A DNA stretch of 64,000 bases from NCBI RefSeq assembly GCF_028607085.1, contig NZ_CP117411.1, positions 2,418,001-2,482,000 on the forward strand, written 5' to 3'. The notes beneath the pieces were generated by a model. That model searched no databases. It saw only the letters and a program-made list of their open reading frames with translations, and was not told where the DNA came from. Both the position numbers and the translations under genes were made by a program. The DNA is from Sphingomonas naphthae (lineage in GTDB: Bacteria; Pseudomonadota; Alphaproteobacteria; Sphingomonadales; Sphingomonadaceae). Positions 17,515-26,378 of this stretch are shown piece after piece (the stretch's first letter is position 1; each line of letters starts with the position of its first letter).

Positions 17515-19520
17515 TACTCCGCCGCCTCCGCATAGCTCTCGCCGTGGAGCAGTTCGGACGAGCAGCGCTGCATCGTCTCGCTGGCGCGGGCGATGGCGTT
17601 GGTGAGGTAGAAATCGGCGATCGGGTAGGCGATCTCGCCCGAGGCGGCGCCATCGAGTGCCGGCACCGACCAGCCGTAATCGGCCAGCGCGCCGACGTCG
17701 CCCAGCGCGGGCACATCGGCGATCATCGCCGCCCGCACCGCCTCGAACGTGTCGAACGGCAGGGTGTGGCCCAGCACGTCGGACAGGGCGCGCAGGATCG
17801 CCCAATCCTCGCGCGCGTCGCCCGGCGGGAAGACCGCGCGGTCGCCGCGCTGCACCCGGCCCTCGAGATTGACGTAGGTGCCGGGCTTTTCGGTATAGGC
17901 CGCCGCCGGCAGGATCACGTCCGCGCCATGCGCGCCCTTGTCGCCATGGTGGCCAACATAGACGGTGAAGGCGCTCGCAAACTTGTCCGCCGGAACCTCG
18001 TCGGCGCCGAGCAGGAAGACGAGCTTGGGCGCCGCCGCCGTCACGTCGGCGATGCCGCCGGCCTGCGCATAACCCAGCATGAGCCCGCCCATCCGCGATG
18101 CGGAGAAGTGCAGGACGTTATAGCCGTTCCAGCCTTCCTTCACGAGGCCGAGCGTATCGACCAGCTTGAGCGAGGCGCCATGCGCCCCCGCCTTCAGCCC
18201 GCCGCCACCGACGATCACCGCCGGCCGCGCCGCCTTGCCGAACGCCTCCGTCACCGCCTGCGGCAGACTACCCAGCAGGCCGAGATCATTGCCGATCCAT
18301 GTGACCGGATAGGTCAGATCGACCTCCGGCCCGATCGCGAACACCTTGGCGCCGCGCTTCACCGCCTTGCGGATGCGCGTGTTGACCAAAGGCGCCTCCC
18401 AGCGGACGTTGGCGCCCACCAGCAGGATCGCGTCGGCCGTCTCGATGCCCGCGATCGTCGAGTTGAAATTGACCGCCGACAGGCTCGTCACGTCATAGGC
18501 CATGCCGGTCTGGCGGCCTTCGAGCAGGGTCGAGCCCATGCGCCCAAGCAGCGCCTTGGCGGCATACATCGTCTCGCAATCGACCAGATCGCCCGCGATC
18601 GCCGCGACCGACGCGCCTGCATCCACCGCTTTGATCGCCGCGAAGGCTTCGCCCCAGGTCGCGGGCTGGAGCTTGCCGTTGACGCGGACATAGGGCTTGT
18701 CGAGCCGGCCGCGCACGAGGCCGTCGACGGCGTGGCGGGTCTTGTCCGACGCCCACTCCTCGTTGACGTCCTCGTTGATGCGCGGCAGCGCGCGCAGCAC
18801 CTGGCGGCCCCGGCTGTCGAGCCGGATATTGGTGCCGACCGCGTCCATCACGTCGATCGCATAGGTCTTCTTCAGCTCCCACGGCCGCGCCTCGAAGGCG
18901 TAGGGCTTGGAGGTGAGCGCGCCGACCGGGCACAGATCGACGACATTGCCCGAAAGCTCCGACGTGACCGCCTTCTCCAGATAGGAGGTGATCTGCATGT
19001 TCTCGCCGCGATACAGCGCGCCGATCTCCTCGACGCCCGCCACTTCCTCGGCGAAGCGCACGCAACGGGTGCATTGGATGCACCGGGTCATCACCGTCTT
19101 GACGATCGGACCCATATATTTCTCGGTCACGGCGCGCTTGTTCTCGTGATAGCGCGAGTGGCCCTTGCCGTAGGCGATCGACTGATCCTGAAGATCGCAT
19201 TCGCCGCCCTGATCGCAGATCGGGCAATCGAGCGGGTGGTTGATGAGGAGAAACTCCATCACCCCCTCGCGCGCCTTCTTCACCATCGGCGTGGCGGTGA
19301 AGATCTCCTGCTTGTCGGCGGCGGGCAGCGCGCACGAAGCCTGCGGCTTGGGCGGCCCCGGCTTCACCTCGACCAGGCACATGCGGCAATTGCCGGCGAT
19401 GCTCAGCCGCTCATGATAGCAGAAGCGCGGCACTTCCTTGCCGGCGGCCTCGCAGGCCTGCAGCACCGTGGCGCCCGCGGGCACCGTCACTTCGATTCCG
19501 TCTACGGTAAGCGTGGGCAT
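17514..19520 (-). CDS. nuoG: NADH-quinone oxidoreductase subunit G
   Basis: The 668-residue iron-sulfur subunit of the complex I peripheral arm. An N-terminal 2Fe-2S ferredoxin domain uses C34, C45, C48 and C63; HPLDCPICDQGGECDLQDQS gives the His-ligated N5 cluster region; CIQCTRCVRF supplies a further 4Fe-4S cluster. The remainder is a degenerate molybdopterin-oxidoreductase-like domain. The length is typical for the short alphaproteobacterial form (about 690) rather than the long E. coli form. The ATG follows directly on the stop of one protease-like gene, and its own stop overlaps the start of the second. Confidence 0.97.
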   Translation of the reverse strand: MPTLTVDGIEVTVPAGATVLQACEAAGKEVPRFCYHERLSIAGNCRMCLVEVKPGPPKPQASCALPAADKQEIFTATPMVKKAREGVMEFLLINHPLDCPICDQGGECDLQDQSIAYGKGHSRYHENKRAVTEKYMGPIVKTVMTRCIQCTRCVRFAEEVAGVEEIGALYRGENMQITSYLEKAVTSELSGNVVDLCPVGALTSKPYAFEARPWELKKTYAIDVMDAVGTNIRLDSRGRQVLRALPRINEDVNEEWASDKTRHAVDGLVRGRLDKPYVRVNGKLQPATWGEAFAAIKAVDAGASVAAIAGDLVDCETMYAAKALLGRMGSTLLEGRQTGMAYDVTSLSAVNFNSTIAGIETADAILLVGANVRWEAPLVNTRIRKAVKRGAKVFAIGPEVDLTYPVTWIGNDLGLLGSLPQAVTEAFGKAARPAVIVGGGGLKAGAHGASLKLVDTLGLVKEGWNGYNVLHFSASRMGGLMLGYAQAGGIADVTAAAPKLVFLLGADEVPADKFASAFTVYVGHHGDKGAHGADVILPAAAYTEKPGTYVNLEGRVQRGDRAVFPPGDAREDWAILRALSDVLGHTLPFDTFEAVRAAMIADVPALGDVGALADYGWSVPALDGAASGEIAYPIADFYLTNAIARASETMQRCSSELLHGESYAEAAE

Positions 19521-19901
19521 TTACTTGACCTTCGCCAAAGCAAAATTGGGGCGATCGGGCGGCAGAATGAGGCGCTCGTTACGCGGATCGATCATCACGT
19601 CCATATCCTGCATGGCGATGGCTCCGAGCAGAACCTCGTTGCCGAGGACCATGGCGGTGGTGGTGGTGATGCGGTTCTCGAACTGAACGGTCACCGGCTC
19701 GACGATGCCGACTTCGAGCAGCGATCCGTCGGCCATCTGCGCGACGCGTGTCCGCTTGACGGTGAGGCCCAGCTCGCGCTGCACGATCTCCGGGATGCAC
19801 AGGTTGATCGCGCCGGAATCGACCAGCGCATCTACCTCGACCGGCTGGAGATCGTCCCGCAGCAGATTGCTGAGCTTGATCGGGGCATAGACGACACCCA
19901 T
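19521..19901 (-). CDS. Clan AA (retropepsin-like) aspartic protease domain protein, copy 2
   Basis: A 126-residue paralogue of the protein at 17113-17514, here directly upstream of nuoG. Shared features are ALVDSGA (Asp28) then INLCIP, a MADGS flap-like turn, VLGNEVLLGAIAMQDMD with PRNERL, and a PN-A tail motif. A GGAAGG site eight bases before ATG 19901 supports the start, and the TAA abuts the nuoG ATG without a gap. The two copies flanking nuoG look like an old duplication, since many residues differ. Activity and target are unknown. Confidence 0.8.
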   Translation of the reverse strand: MGVVYAPIKLSNLLRDDLQPVEVDALVDSGAINLCIPEIVQRELGLTVKRTRVAQMADGSLLEVGIVEPVTVQFENRITTTTAMVLGNEVLLGAIAMQDMDVMIDPRNERLILPPDRPNFALAKVK

Positions 19902-19985
19902 CACCCACACCTTCCGACAAGGCGACACCTCAGGACAACACCCTGATTACGGCCGATAACAGCATCATCTTTCAAGACGGTCATC

Positions 19986-20687
19986 TTAGGTTCTCACCGC
20001 CGCCAATTTTGCTCTTCTTGTCGAAAGCTTATAAGCTGCCTCTGCAAGAACTCCTCGCAGCGCAATCTTGCTAAAGGTAATTTTCTCTCGATCAGACATG
20101 CAACTGTCTAGCGATGGCGAAAGGATCCTATAAATACCAGCCTCTTCAGGTGAGCCGGCCATTGTTGTAAATAGCTCCGAGGCAGTACCCGGATTTGCTC
20201 TAATCGCACAATCGGCTATCTCAACAAGCGCGACATGCTGAAACCAAGCGGCGGGCGCATCCACAGGAACCGGATTACGGTAATCAATCGGTGGGACAGA
20301 CGCAATTTCAGGAGTCAACAGTAAACCAGGCTGACTAACTAGAAAGGCCTCATAAAGCGACCCGCGAAACAAACCGAAGGACATCTTCAGCCCACCATTC
20401 CCGAGACATTCGTTAGTGGCAAGCGCCCGGGCCTGCTTCTTCTCGCCAAGCATATATGGCGGAGTTTCAATGTATGCCTTGGCGAAGCCGCGATAACGCT
20501 TCACGACACACTGCCCATAAGCAAGCATCGTCCGTTGAGCACGTGTAGCGGGACTTACAGCGTGATCATCGTTCATGGCCGCTACCCGTGGTTGGAGCGG
20601 GTTCCGCATCTCCTGCGCGCCTATGCACGCAGGCGCGGTCGCGATGAAACTCGCGAATACACCAACCAAGAGTTTGATCTGCCTCAC
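19986..20687 (-). CDS. Exported protein of unknown function, lower GC than its neighbours
   Basis: A 233-residue protein I do not recognise. It begins with a signal peptide ([20 protein letters not shown], cleavage probably before QEM), has four cysteines in the mature part that could form disulfides (in [21 protein letters not shown] and DSCMSD), and no membrane segment after the signal. It starts at GTG 20687, overlapping the nuoF stop (GTGA). Its DNA is visibly richer in A and T, with TTA, AGA and AAA codons, than the surrounding nuo genes, which suggests later acquisition. A periplasmic protein inside an operon for a cytosolic complex arm is odd. Confidence 0.7.
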   Translation of the reverse strand: MRQIKLLVGVFASFIATAPACIGAQEMRNPLQPRVAAMNDDHAVSPATRAQRTMLAYGQCVVKRYRGFAKAYIETPPYMLGEKKQARALATNECLGNGGLKMSFGLFRGSLYEAFLVSQPGLLLTPEIASVPPIDYRNPVPVDAPAAWFQHVALVEIADCAIRANPGTASELFTTMAGSPEEAGIYRILSPSLDSCMSDREKITFSKIALRGVLAEAAYKLSTRRAKLAAVRT

Positions 20688-21982
20688 TCGGCCGCCACCG
20701 CATAGGCCGGCGCGCCGCCCTTATCCTTGATGCGGCGTTCGATTTCCGGGCGGAAATGCTTGATGAGGCCCTGGATCGGCCACGCCGCCGCGTCGCCCAG
20801 GGCGCAGATGGTGTGGCCTTCGACCTGCTTGGTCACCTCGTGCAGCATGTCGATCTCGGACAGGTCGGCGTCGCCGGTGCGCAGCCGTTCCATCACGCGC
20901 CACATCCAGCCGGTGCCCTCGCGGCAAGGGGTGCATTGGCCGCAGCTCTCATGCTTGTAGAAATAGCTGATGCGGCTGATCGCGCGGACGATGTCGGTGG
21001 ACTTGTCCATCACGATCACCGCCGCCGTGCCGAGGCCCGAGCCGAGACCGCGCAGGCCGTCGAAATCCATCGGCACGTCCATGATCTCGGCGGCCGGCAC
21101 CAGCGGCACCGAGGAGCCGCCCGGGATCACCGCGAGCAGATTGTCCCACCCGCCCCGGATGCCGCCGCAATGCTTGTCGATCAGTTCGCGGAAGGGGATG
21201 CCCATCGCCTCCTCGACCACGCACGGATTGTTCACATGTCCCGAGATCTGGAAGAGCTTGGTGCCCTTGTTGTTCTCCCGGCCGATGCCGAAGAACCACT
21301 GGGGCCCGCGCCGCAGGATCGTCGGCACCACCGCGATCGATTCGACATTGTTCACCGTCGTCGGGCAGCCGAAAAGGCCGACACCCGCCGGGAAGGGCGG
21401 CTTCAGGCGCGGCTGGCCCTTCTTGCCCTCCAGACTCTCGATCTGAGCGGTTTCCTCGCCGCAGATGTAGGCGCCGGCACCGCGATGGACGAACACGTCG
21501 AAATCATAGCCCGAGCCGGCGGCATTCTTGCCGAGCATGCCCTTGTCATAGGCCTGCGCCACGGCGGCGAAGAGGTTCTCGGCCTCGCGGATGAACTCGC
21601 CGCGGATGTAGATGTACGCCGCCCGCGCGCGCATCGCGAAGCCCGCGATCAGCGCGCCTTCGAGCAATTTGTGCGGATCGTGGCGCAGGATCTCGCGATC
21701 CTTGCACGAGCCGGGCTCGGATTCGTCGGCGTTGATGAGCAGGAAGCTGGGTTTTCCGGGCTTCTGCTCCTTGGGCATGAAGCTCCACTTCATGCCGGTC
21801 GGGAAGCCCGCCCCACCGCGCCCGCGCAGGCCCGAGGCCTTGATATCCTCGATGATCTGGTCCTGCCCACGCGCCATCAGCGCCTTGGTATCGTCCCAGT
21901 CGCCACGCTTCATCGCGCCATCGATGGTCCAATCCTGGAAGCCATAGATGTTGGTGAAGATGCGATCCTTGTCGTCGAGCAT
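20684..21982 (-). CDS. nuoF: NADH-quinone oxidoreductase subunit F
   Basis: The 432-residue NADH-oxidising flavoprotein subunit of complex [15 protein letters not shown] and the glycine-rich [10 protein letters not shown] block form the FMN and NADH sites, and [10 protein letters not shown] plus a later TICALGD cysteine ligate cluster N3. Length and motifs are standard. ATG 21982 overlaps the stop of the upstream coiled-coil gene (TGATG); its own stop overlaps the start of the low-GC gene. Confidence 0.98.
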   Translation of the reverse strand: MLDDKDRIFTNIYGFQDWTIDGAMKRGDWDDTKALMARGQDQIIEDIKASGLRGRGGAGFPTGMKWSFMPKEQKPGKPSFLLINADESEPGSCKDREILRHDPHKLLEGALIAGFAMRARAAYIYIRGEFIREAENLFAAVAQAYDKGMLGKNAAGSGYDFDVFVHRGAGAYICGEETAQIESLEGKKGQPRLKPPFPAGVGLFGCPTTVNNVESIAVVPTILRRGPQWFFGIGRENNKGTKLFQISGHVNNPCVVEEAMGIPFRELIDKHCGGIRGGWDNLLAVIPGGSSVPLVPAAEIMDVPMDFDGLRGLGSGLGTAAVIVMDKSTDIVRAISRISYFYKHESCGQCTPCREGTGWMWRVMERLRTGDADLSEIDMLHEVTKQVEGHTICALGDAAAWPIQGLIKHFRPEIERRIKDKGGAPAYAVAAE

Positions 21983-22209
21983 CAGTGTGCGTCCGTCAGA
22001 TCAAGGCGACGCTCGATGCGCCCGGTGCGCTCCTCGAGACGGTCCAGCCGATTGTTGATTCCCGCGACGGACATCATGATCCCGCTCAGATGCTCATCGA
22101 CCGCTGTCAGCCGCATCTTGATGTCCATCTGTTCCAGTTCGAACTTGTCGAACCGGCTGTTGAGCCGCCGCAGATGCTCCAGCACCAGATTTTCGACATT
22201 GTCGCTCAT
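21982..22209 (-). CDS. Small coiled-coil protein in the nuo operon
   Basis: A 75-residue, highly charged protein (start [17 protein letters not shown]) predicted to be a continuous coiled coil, with heptads such as [17 protein letters not shown] at the C-terminus. It has no signal or membrane segment. It overlaps the neighbouring genes at both ends (ATGA with the one-TM gene upstream, TGATG with nuoF), which argues that it is translated. Similar short coiled-coil proteins are common in alphaproteobacteria without known function. A role in complex I expression or assembly is conceivable but only suggested by position. Confidence 0.7.
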   Translation of the reverse strand: MSDNVENLVLEHLRRLNSRFDKFELEQMDIKMRLTAVDEHLSGIMMSVAGINNRLDRLEERTGRIERRLDLTDAH

Positions 22210-22376
22210 CGCCCCTGCCCCACGAGCTTCTCGACGAACAGATAGGCGATCACCGCCAGGCCGATGCCGATCGCGATGGCGACCAGCTTCAGCGCGAGAC
22301 CCAGCAGCTTGAGGAGCAGCCAGATCGCGACGATGCCGACGACGATCGCCAGGAAGAGGGAGGCGAGCGACCTCAA
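22206..22376 (-). CDS. Small single-TM membrane protein in the nuo operon
   Basis: A 56-residue protein that is almost entirely hydrophobic (FLAIVVGIVAIWLLL then LVAIAIGIGLAVIAYLF), giving one long or two short membrane helices, with a C-terminal KLVGQGR. It starts at TTG 22376, which overlaps the nuoE stop (TTGA), and ends inside the start of the coiled-coil gene. No other start codon lies in the plausible region. Unrecognised; the tight overlaps are the main reason to accept it. Confidence 0.6.
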   Translation of the reverse strand: MRSLASLFLAIVVGIVAIWLLLKLLGLALKLVAIAIGIGLAVIAYLFVEKLVGQGR

Positions 22377-23011
22377 GAAACATAATCCTTGAGCACCGTC
22401 GGCCCGCCCATCGGCGACGAGAGGAAGCGATCGACCTGCGGGCCGGGCTTCGGCGTCTCGCCGCGCGCCAGTGCCTCGAGGATCGCGGTCGTCGTCTCGA
22501 AGGTGAGGTCTTCGTAATTGTCGTCGTTGATCTGCACCATCGGCGCGTTGACGCAGGCGCCCAGGCACTCGACCTCGGTGAGCGTGAACAGGCCGTCGGC
22601 CGTGGTCGCGCCTTTCTTCAGGCCCTTCTTGTAGCAGGCGTCGAGCACGTCGTCCGAGCCGCGCAACATGCAGGGCGTCGTGCCGCACACCTGCACATGA
22701 TAGCGGCCGACCGGCGCCATATTGTACATCGTGTAGAAGCTGACGACCTCCAGCGCGCGGATATAGGGCATGCCCACCGCCTTCGCGACATATTCGATCA
22801 CCGGCACGGGCAGCCAGCCTTGCGTGTTCGTTTCCTTGCCGACCTGACGCTGCGCGAGATCGAGCAACGGCATCACCGCCGAATGCTCGCGCCCCTTGGG
22901 ATAACGGCCGAAGATCTCGCGCACCTTGGACTCGTTCTCGGCGCTCCACGCGAAACTGCCCCAGCGTGCGCGGGTCTCGGCCTCGTCGGGGATATGGGCT
23001 GCGTCAGCCAT
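22373..23011 (-). CDS. nuoE: NADH-quinone oxidoreductase subunit E
   Basis: The 212-residue thioredoxin-fold subunit that carries the 2Fe-2S cluster N1a and sits against NuoF. The four cysteine ligands lie in VCGTTPCMLRG and ECLGACVNAP, with the conserved EVVSFYTMYN upstream. I use ATG 23011, which overlaps the stop of the two-TM gene by eight bases. The frame further upstream belongs to other reading frames of that gene. Confidence 0.97.
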   Translation of the reverse strand: MADAAHIPDEAETRARWGSFAWSAENESKVREIFGRYPKGREHSAVMPLLDLAQRQVGKETNTQGWLPVPVIEYVAKAVGMPYIRALEVVSFYTMYNMAPVGRYHVQVCGTTPCMLRGSDDVLDACYKKGLKKGATTADGLFTLTEVECLGACVNAPMVQINDDNYEDLTFETTTAILEALARGETPKPGPQVDRFLSSPMGGPTVLKDYVS

Positions 23012-23258
23012 GCACGTCACTCTTGTTGCGCGTATCGAAGCGGGCTTCGCCGATCTCGCCCGCATGGGTCAGGAAGAAACGCTGGAGGAAGAAGGCGCCG
23101 ACACCGATGCCGACGAGGAACAGGCCGAGGAAGGCGTTCCACATCGGCTGGCCCGCCTCGGCGAACTCCGCCCACAACAGCGCCGCGACGACGACGAACG
23201 CGACGCCACCCCAGATCACCGGGCGCAGCGCCCTGGCGGTCTGTCCCACGCCGCTCAC
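23004..23258 (-). CDS. Small two-TM protein between nuoD and nuoE
   Basis: An 84-residue protein with two hydrophobic helices ([19 protein letters not shown] and [22 protein letters not shown]) and a charged C-terminus. It starts at GTG 23258, overlapping the nuoD stop (GTGA), and ends inside nuoE. No known complex I subunit has this pattern, and I do not recognise a family. As with the other inserted ORFs, overlap with both neighbours and consistent GC-rich codon use support a real gene. Confidence 0.65.
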   Translation of the reverse strand: MSGVGQTARALRPVIWGGVAFVVVAALLWAEFAEAGQPMWNAFLGLFLVGIGVGAFFLQRFFLTHAGEIGEARFDTRNKSDVHG

Positions 23259-24520
23259 CGGTCGCACTCGCCGAACACGACGTCGATCGCCGAAAGGATG
23301 GCGGTGGTGTCGGCCAGCATGTGGCCCTTCATCATGAAGTCCATCGCCTGGAGGTGGCTGAAGGCGGTCGGGCGGATCTTGCAGCGGTACGGCTTGTTGC
23401 TGCCGTCGCTCACCAGATACACGCCGAACTCGCCCTTGGGGCTCTCCGTCGCGACATAGACCTCGCCCTCGGGGACGTGAAAGCCCTCGGTATAGAGCTT
23501 GAAGTGATGGATCAGCGCTTCCATCGACTGCTTCATCTCGCCACGCTTGGGCGGCACGACCTTGCGGTCGTCGGACGCGATCGGGCCGTCGGGCATGTCG
23601 GCCAGGCACTGCTTCATGATCGCGGCGGACTGGCGGACTTCCTCCACCCGCACCATGAACCGGTCGTAGCAGTCGCCGCGCGTGCCGGTCGGCACCTCGA
23701 AGCGCATCTTGTCATACGCATCGTAGGGCTGCGAGCGGCGGATATCCCAGGGGATGCCGGCGGCGCGGATCATCGGGCCGGAGAAGCCCCAGGCGATCGC
23801 ATCCTCCTTGCTGACGACGCCGATATCGACGTTGCGCTGCTTGAAGATGCGGTTGTCGGCGACCAAGCTGATCGCATCCTCGAACAGGCGCGGCAGGCGC
23901 GTGTCCAGCCAGTCGGCGATGTCGGTGAGCAGCTTCAGCGGCACATCCTGATGCACGCCGCCGGGGCGGAACCACGCCATGTGCATCCGCGCGCCCGACG
24001 CCCGCTCGAAGAAGCCGTAGCAATCCTCGCGAATCTCGAACAGCCACAGGTTCGGCGTCATCGCGCCCACGTCCATCACGTGCGACCCGAGGTTCAGCAT
24101 GTGGTTGCAGATGCGGCTCAGCTCGGCGAACAGCACGCGGAGGTATTTGGCGCGCTCCGGCACCTCCAGCCCCAACAGCTTCTCGATCGCGAGCACATAG
24201 CTGTGCTCCATGTTGAGCGGCGAGCAATAATCGAGGCGATCGAAATAGGGCAGCGCCTGAAGATAGGTCTTGTATTCGATCAGTTTCTCGGTGCCGCGAT
24301 GAAGCAGGCCGACATGCGGATCGACCCGCTCGACGATCTCGCCGTCCAGCTCCATCACGAGGCGCAGCACGCCATGCGCGGCGGGGTGCTGCGGGCCGAA
24401 GTTGATCGTGTAATTCTGGATCTCGACGTCGCCCAGGGTCGGATCGTTCGGCGTCAGCAGCATGTCGAGATCGGCGATCGACCCATGCGGGTTGGCGACG
24501 GCCACGGCGGGATCGCTCAC
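23255..24520 (-). CDS. nuoD: NADH-quinone oxidoreductase subunit D (49 kDa homologue)
   Basis: The 421-residue subunit that forms the quinone pocket together with Nuo[15 protein letters not shown] contains the quinone-binding histidine loop; [10 protein letters not shown] and [13 protein letters not shown] are further invariant blocks; the C-terminus ends with [15 protein letters not shown], as is usual. GTG 24520 is the start and overlaps the nuoC stop (GTGA). Confidence 0.98.
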   Translation of the reverse strand: MSDPAVAVANPHGSIADLDMLLTPNDPTLGDVEIQNYTINFGPQHPAAHGVLRLVMELDGEIVERVDPHVGLLHRGTEKLIEYKTYLQALPYFDRLDYCSPLNMEHSYVLAIEKLLGLEVPERAKYLRVLFAELSRICNHMLNLGSHVMDVGAMTPNLWLFEIREDCYGFFERASGARMHMAWFRPGGVHQDVPLKLLTDIADWLDTRLPRLFEDAISLVADNRIFKQRNVDIGVVSKEDAIAWGFSGPMIRAAGIPWDIRRSQPYDAYDKMRFEVPTGTRGDCYDRFMVRVEEVRQSAAIMKQCLADMPDGPIASDDRKVVPPKRGEMKQSMEALIHHFKLYTEGFHVPEGEVYVATESPKGEFGVYLVSDGSNKPYRCKIRPTAFSHLQAMDFMMKGHMLADTTAILSAIDVVFGECDR

Positions 24521-25185
24521 TTCTTCACCTCATCGGCCTTGAGCGGCGTCGGCGCGCCGGGGGCCTCGGGGGCCTTCTGCGGAGGCGCCTTCTCGTCGCC
24601 GGGCAGGATATAATCGGCGCCTTCCCACGGGCTCATGAAATCGAACATGCGCAGATCCTGCGCCAGCTTGACCGGCTGGTAGGCGACGCGCTTCTCGGCC
24701 TCCGAATAGCGCAGCTCGACATAGCCCGTCAGCGGGAAGTCCTTGCGCTGCGGATGGCCGCGGAAGCCATAATCGGTGAGGATGCGGCGCAGATCGGGGT
24801 TCCCCTCGAACAGCACGCCATACATGTCGTACACCTCACGCTCGAGCCAGCCGGCGACCGGCCACAGCCCCGTCACCGAAGGCACGGCCTGCACCTCGTC
24901 GGTCGCGACATGCACCCGGATGCGGTGGTTCCGGGTGAGGCTGAGCATGCAATAGACCACCTCGAACCGCTCGGCGCGGTCCGGGTAATCGACACCAGCG
25001 ATCTCCATCAGTTGTTGGTAATGCAGATCGTCGCGCACGACCCGCATCGCCTCGACCAGCCCTTCGCGCTTCACGTCGAGCCGCACCTCGCCGACCTTGT
25101 CGGTCGCCGCGATCAGCAGGTCGCCGAGCGCGGCCTTCGCCGCCTCGATCACGCCCGCGTTGGAGGCATATTTCGGGAAGCTCAT
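24517..25185 (-). CDS. nuoC: NADH-quinone oxidoreductase subunit C (30 kDa homologue)
   Basis: A 222-residue hydrophilic subunit of the complex I peripheral arm. The family signature [20 protein letters not shown] is present, followed by [12 protein letters not shown]. After the conserved domain comes a proline-, alanine- and lysine-rich tail ([18 protein letters not shown]) that is probably disordered. ATG 25185 overlaps the nuoB stop (ATGA). It is not fused to nuoD. Confidence 0.97.
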   Translation of the reverse strand: MSFPKYASNAGVIEAAKAALGDLLIAATDKVGEVRLDVKREGLVEAMRVVRDDLHYQQLMEIAGVDYPDRAERFEVVYCMLSLTRNHRIRVHVATDEVQAVPSVTGLWPVAGWLEREVYDMYGVLFEGNPDLRRILTDYGFRGHPQRKDFPLTGYVELRYSEAEKRVAYQPVKLAQDLRMFDFMSPWEGADYILPGDEKAPPQKAPEAPGAPTPLKADEVKK

Positions 25186-25733
25186 CGTTCGATCGTCCCC
25201 ATGCGGCGGATCTTCCGCTGGAGTTGCATGATCCCGTACAGCAGCGCCTCGGCGGTCGGCGGGCAGCCGGGCACGTAGATGTCGACCGGTACGATCCGGT
25301 CGCAGCCGCGCACGACCGAATAGCTGTAATGATAATAGCCGCCGCCGTTGGCGCACGAGCCCATCGAGATGACGTATTTCGGCTCGGACATCTGATCGTA
25401 GACGCGGCGCAGCGCCGGGGCCATCTTGTTGCAGAGCGTGCCCGCCACGATCATCACGTCCGACTGACGCGGTGACGCGCGCGGCGCGGCGCCGAACCGC
25501 TCCAGATCGTAGCGCGGCATGTTGACGTGGATCATCTCGACAGCGCAGCAGGCGAGGCCGAAGGTCATCCACCACAGCGAGCCGGTGCGCGCCCACTGGA
25601 ACAATTCCTCGGTCGAAGTGACGAGGAAACCCTTGTCCTGCACTTCGGCCTGGAGGCTGTCGAAGAAGGCCTGATCGGGGGGCGTATCTTCGGTCGGGTG
25701 GCGGTCGATGGCCGCCGGCAAGGTCACTCCCAT
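25182..25733 (-). CDS. nuoB: NADH-quinone oxidoreductase subunit B
   Basis: The 183-residue subunit with cluster N2, the last iron-sulfur centre before quinone. Ligands are the tandem cysteines in GLACCAVEM, the cysteine in MGSCANGGG and that in [15 protein letters not shown] 25733 is chosen because the protein then starts [12 protein letters not shown], as related proteins do; it overlaps the end of nuoA by ten bases. Confidence 0.98.
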   Translation of the reverse strand: MGVTLPAAIDRHPTEDTPPDQAFFDSLQAEVQDKGFLVTSTEELFQWARTGSLWWMTFGLACCAVEMIHVNMPRYDLERFGAAPRASPRQSDVMIVAGTLCNKMAPALRRVYDQMSEPKYVISMGSCANGGGYYHYSYSVVRGCDRIVPVDIYVPGCPPTAEALLYGIMQLQRKIRRMGTIER

Positions 25734-26101
25734 TCCAGCGCTCCCTTCTTCCAGCAATATGCGTAGCCGATGGCCAGTTCGATCAGGAAGATCATCATGC
25801 CCGCCCAGCCGGCGAAGCCGATCCCGCCGAGCGACACCGCCCACGGATAGAGGAACGCCGCTTCCAGATCGAAGATGATGAAGAGGATGGCGATCAGATA
25901 GAATCGCACGTCGAACTGGGCCCGGCTGTCCTCGAACGCGGGAAAGCCGCACTCATATTCGGTCAGCTTCTCCGGGGTCGGCTTGGCCGATCCGGTGAAC
26001 TTCGAGGCGACGATGGGCAGCACCACGAAGGCGCTCGACAGCGCCACCGCGACGGCGAGAAACAGCAGGATCGGCAGATAGCCAGCGGCGACCGACGCCA
26101 T
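25724..26101 (-). CDS. nuoA: NADH-quinone oxidoreductase subunit A
   Basis: The first gene of the nuo operon, encoding a 125-residue three-helix membrane subunit. [26 protein letters not shown] includes the conserved cysteine loop that becomes exposed during the active/deactive transition in related enzymes. ATG 26101 has a GGAG site eight bases upstream. The operon promoter should lie within 26102-26378. Confidence 0.97.
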   Translation of the reverse strand: MASVAAGYLPILLFLAVAVALSSAFVVLPIVASKFTGSAKPTPEKLTEYECGFPAFEDSRAQFDVRFYLIAILFIIFDLEAAFLYPWAVSLGGIGFAGWAGMMIFLIELAIGYAYCWKKGALEWE

Positions 26102-26122
26102 CCAAGATACTCCGGTTGCAGC

Positions 26123-26140
26123 GGGGGCTGGAAAGCCCCC
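26123..26140 (-). promoter_or_regulatory. Short hairpin in the nuo leader
   Basis: GGGGGCT-GGAA-AGCCCCC forms a 7-bp stem with a GNRA-like or UUCC tetraloop (depending on strand), 22-39 bases upstream of the nuoA start. It may affect mRNA stability or ribosome access. The rest of 26141-26287 shows no ORF and must include the nuo promoter, but I could not pick convincing -35/-10 hexamers. Confidence 0.4.
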
Positions 26141-26287
26141 TTCCCTTGGCCGATCCTCTAGGCTTGCCGCACCTGCGAAGCAAGGCATCGGGGCCGTGAG
26201 AATGACTCGCAGAAAGACGGAAAACCGCCGCGTATTGGGGTGGGCGGGTGACAAAGCGTTGCGTGACAGGGCGCGATCGTTCCCCTC

Positions 26288-26368
26288 AAGCTGGGATCTC
26301 CCGAGGCCGGGCGATCCATGCGAGGCCCCGTCCAGCCTCCCGAGACCCCGGCTTTCGCTGGGGTGACG
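26288..26368. repeat. Dispersed palindrome, family F
   Basis: An imperfect inverted repeat whose right arm reads CGAGACCCCGGCTTTCGCTG and is mirrored by a degenerate left arm starting at 26288. Only one copy is in the window, but the sequence type is familiar from other sphingomonad intergenic regions. It lies between the downstream end of the inositol monophosphatase gene and the nuo promoter region. Confidence 0.6.
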
Positions 26369-26378
26369 ATCGTAACTG

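Noticed and set aside
17400-19946. 848-codon plus-strand frame opposite nuoG
   Set aside because: Same explanation: it mirrors nuoG and the two protease-like genes and has low-complexity composition.
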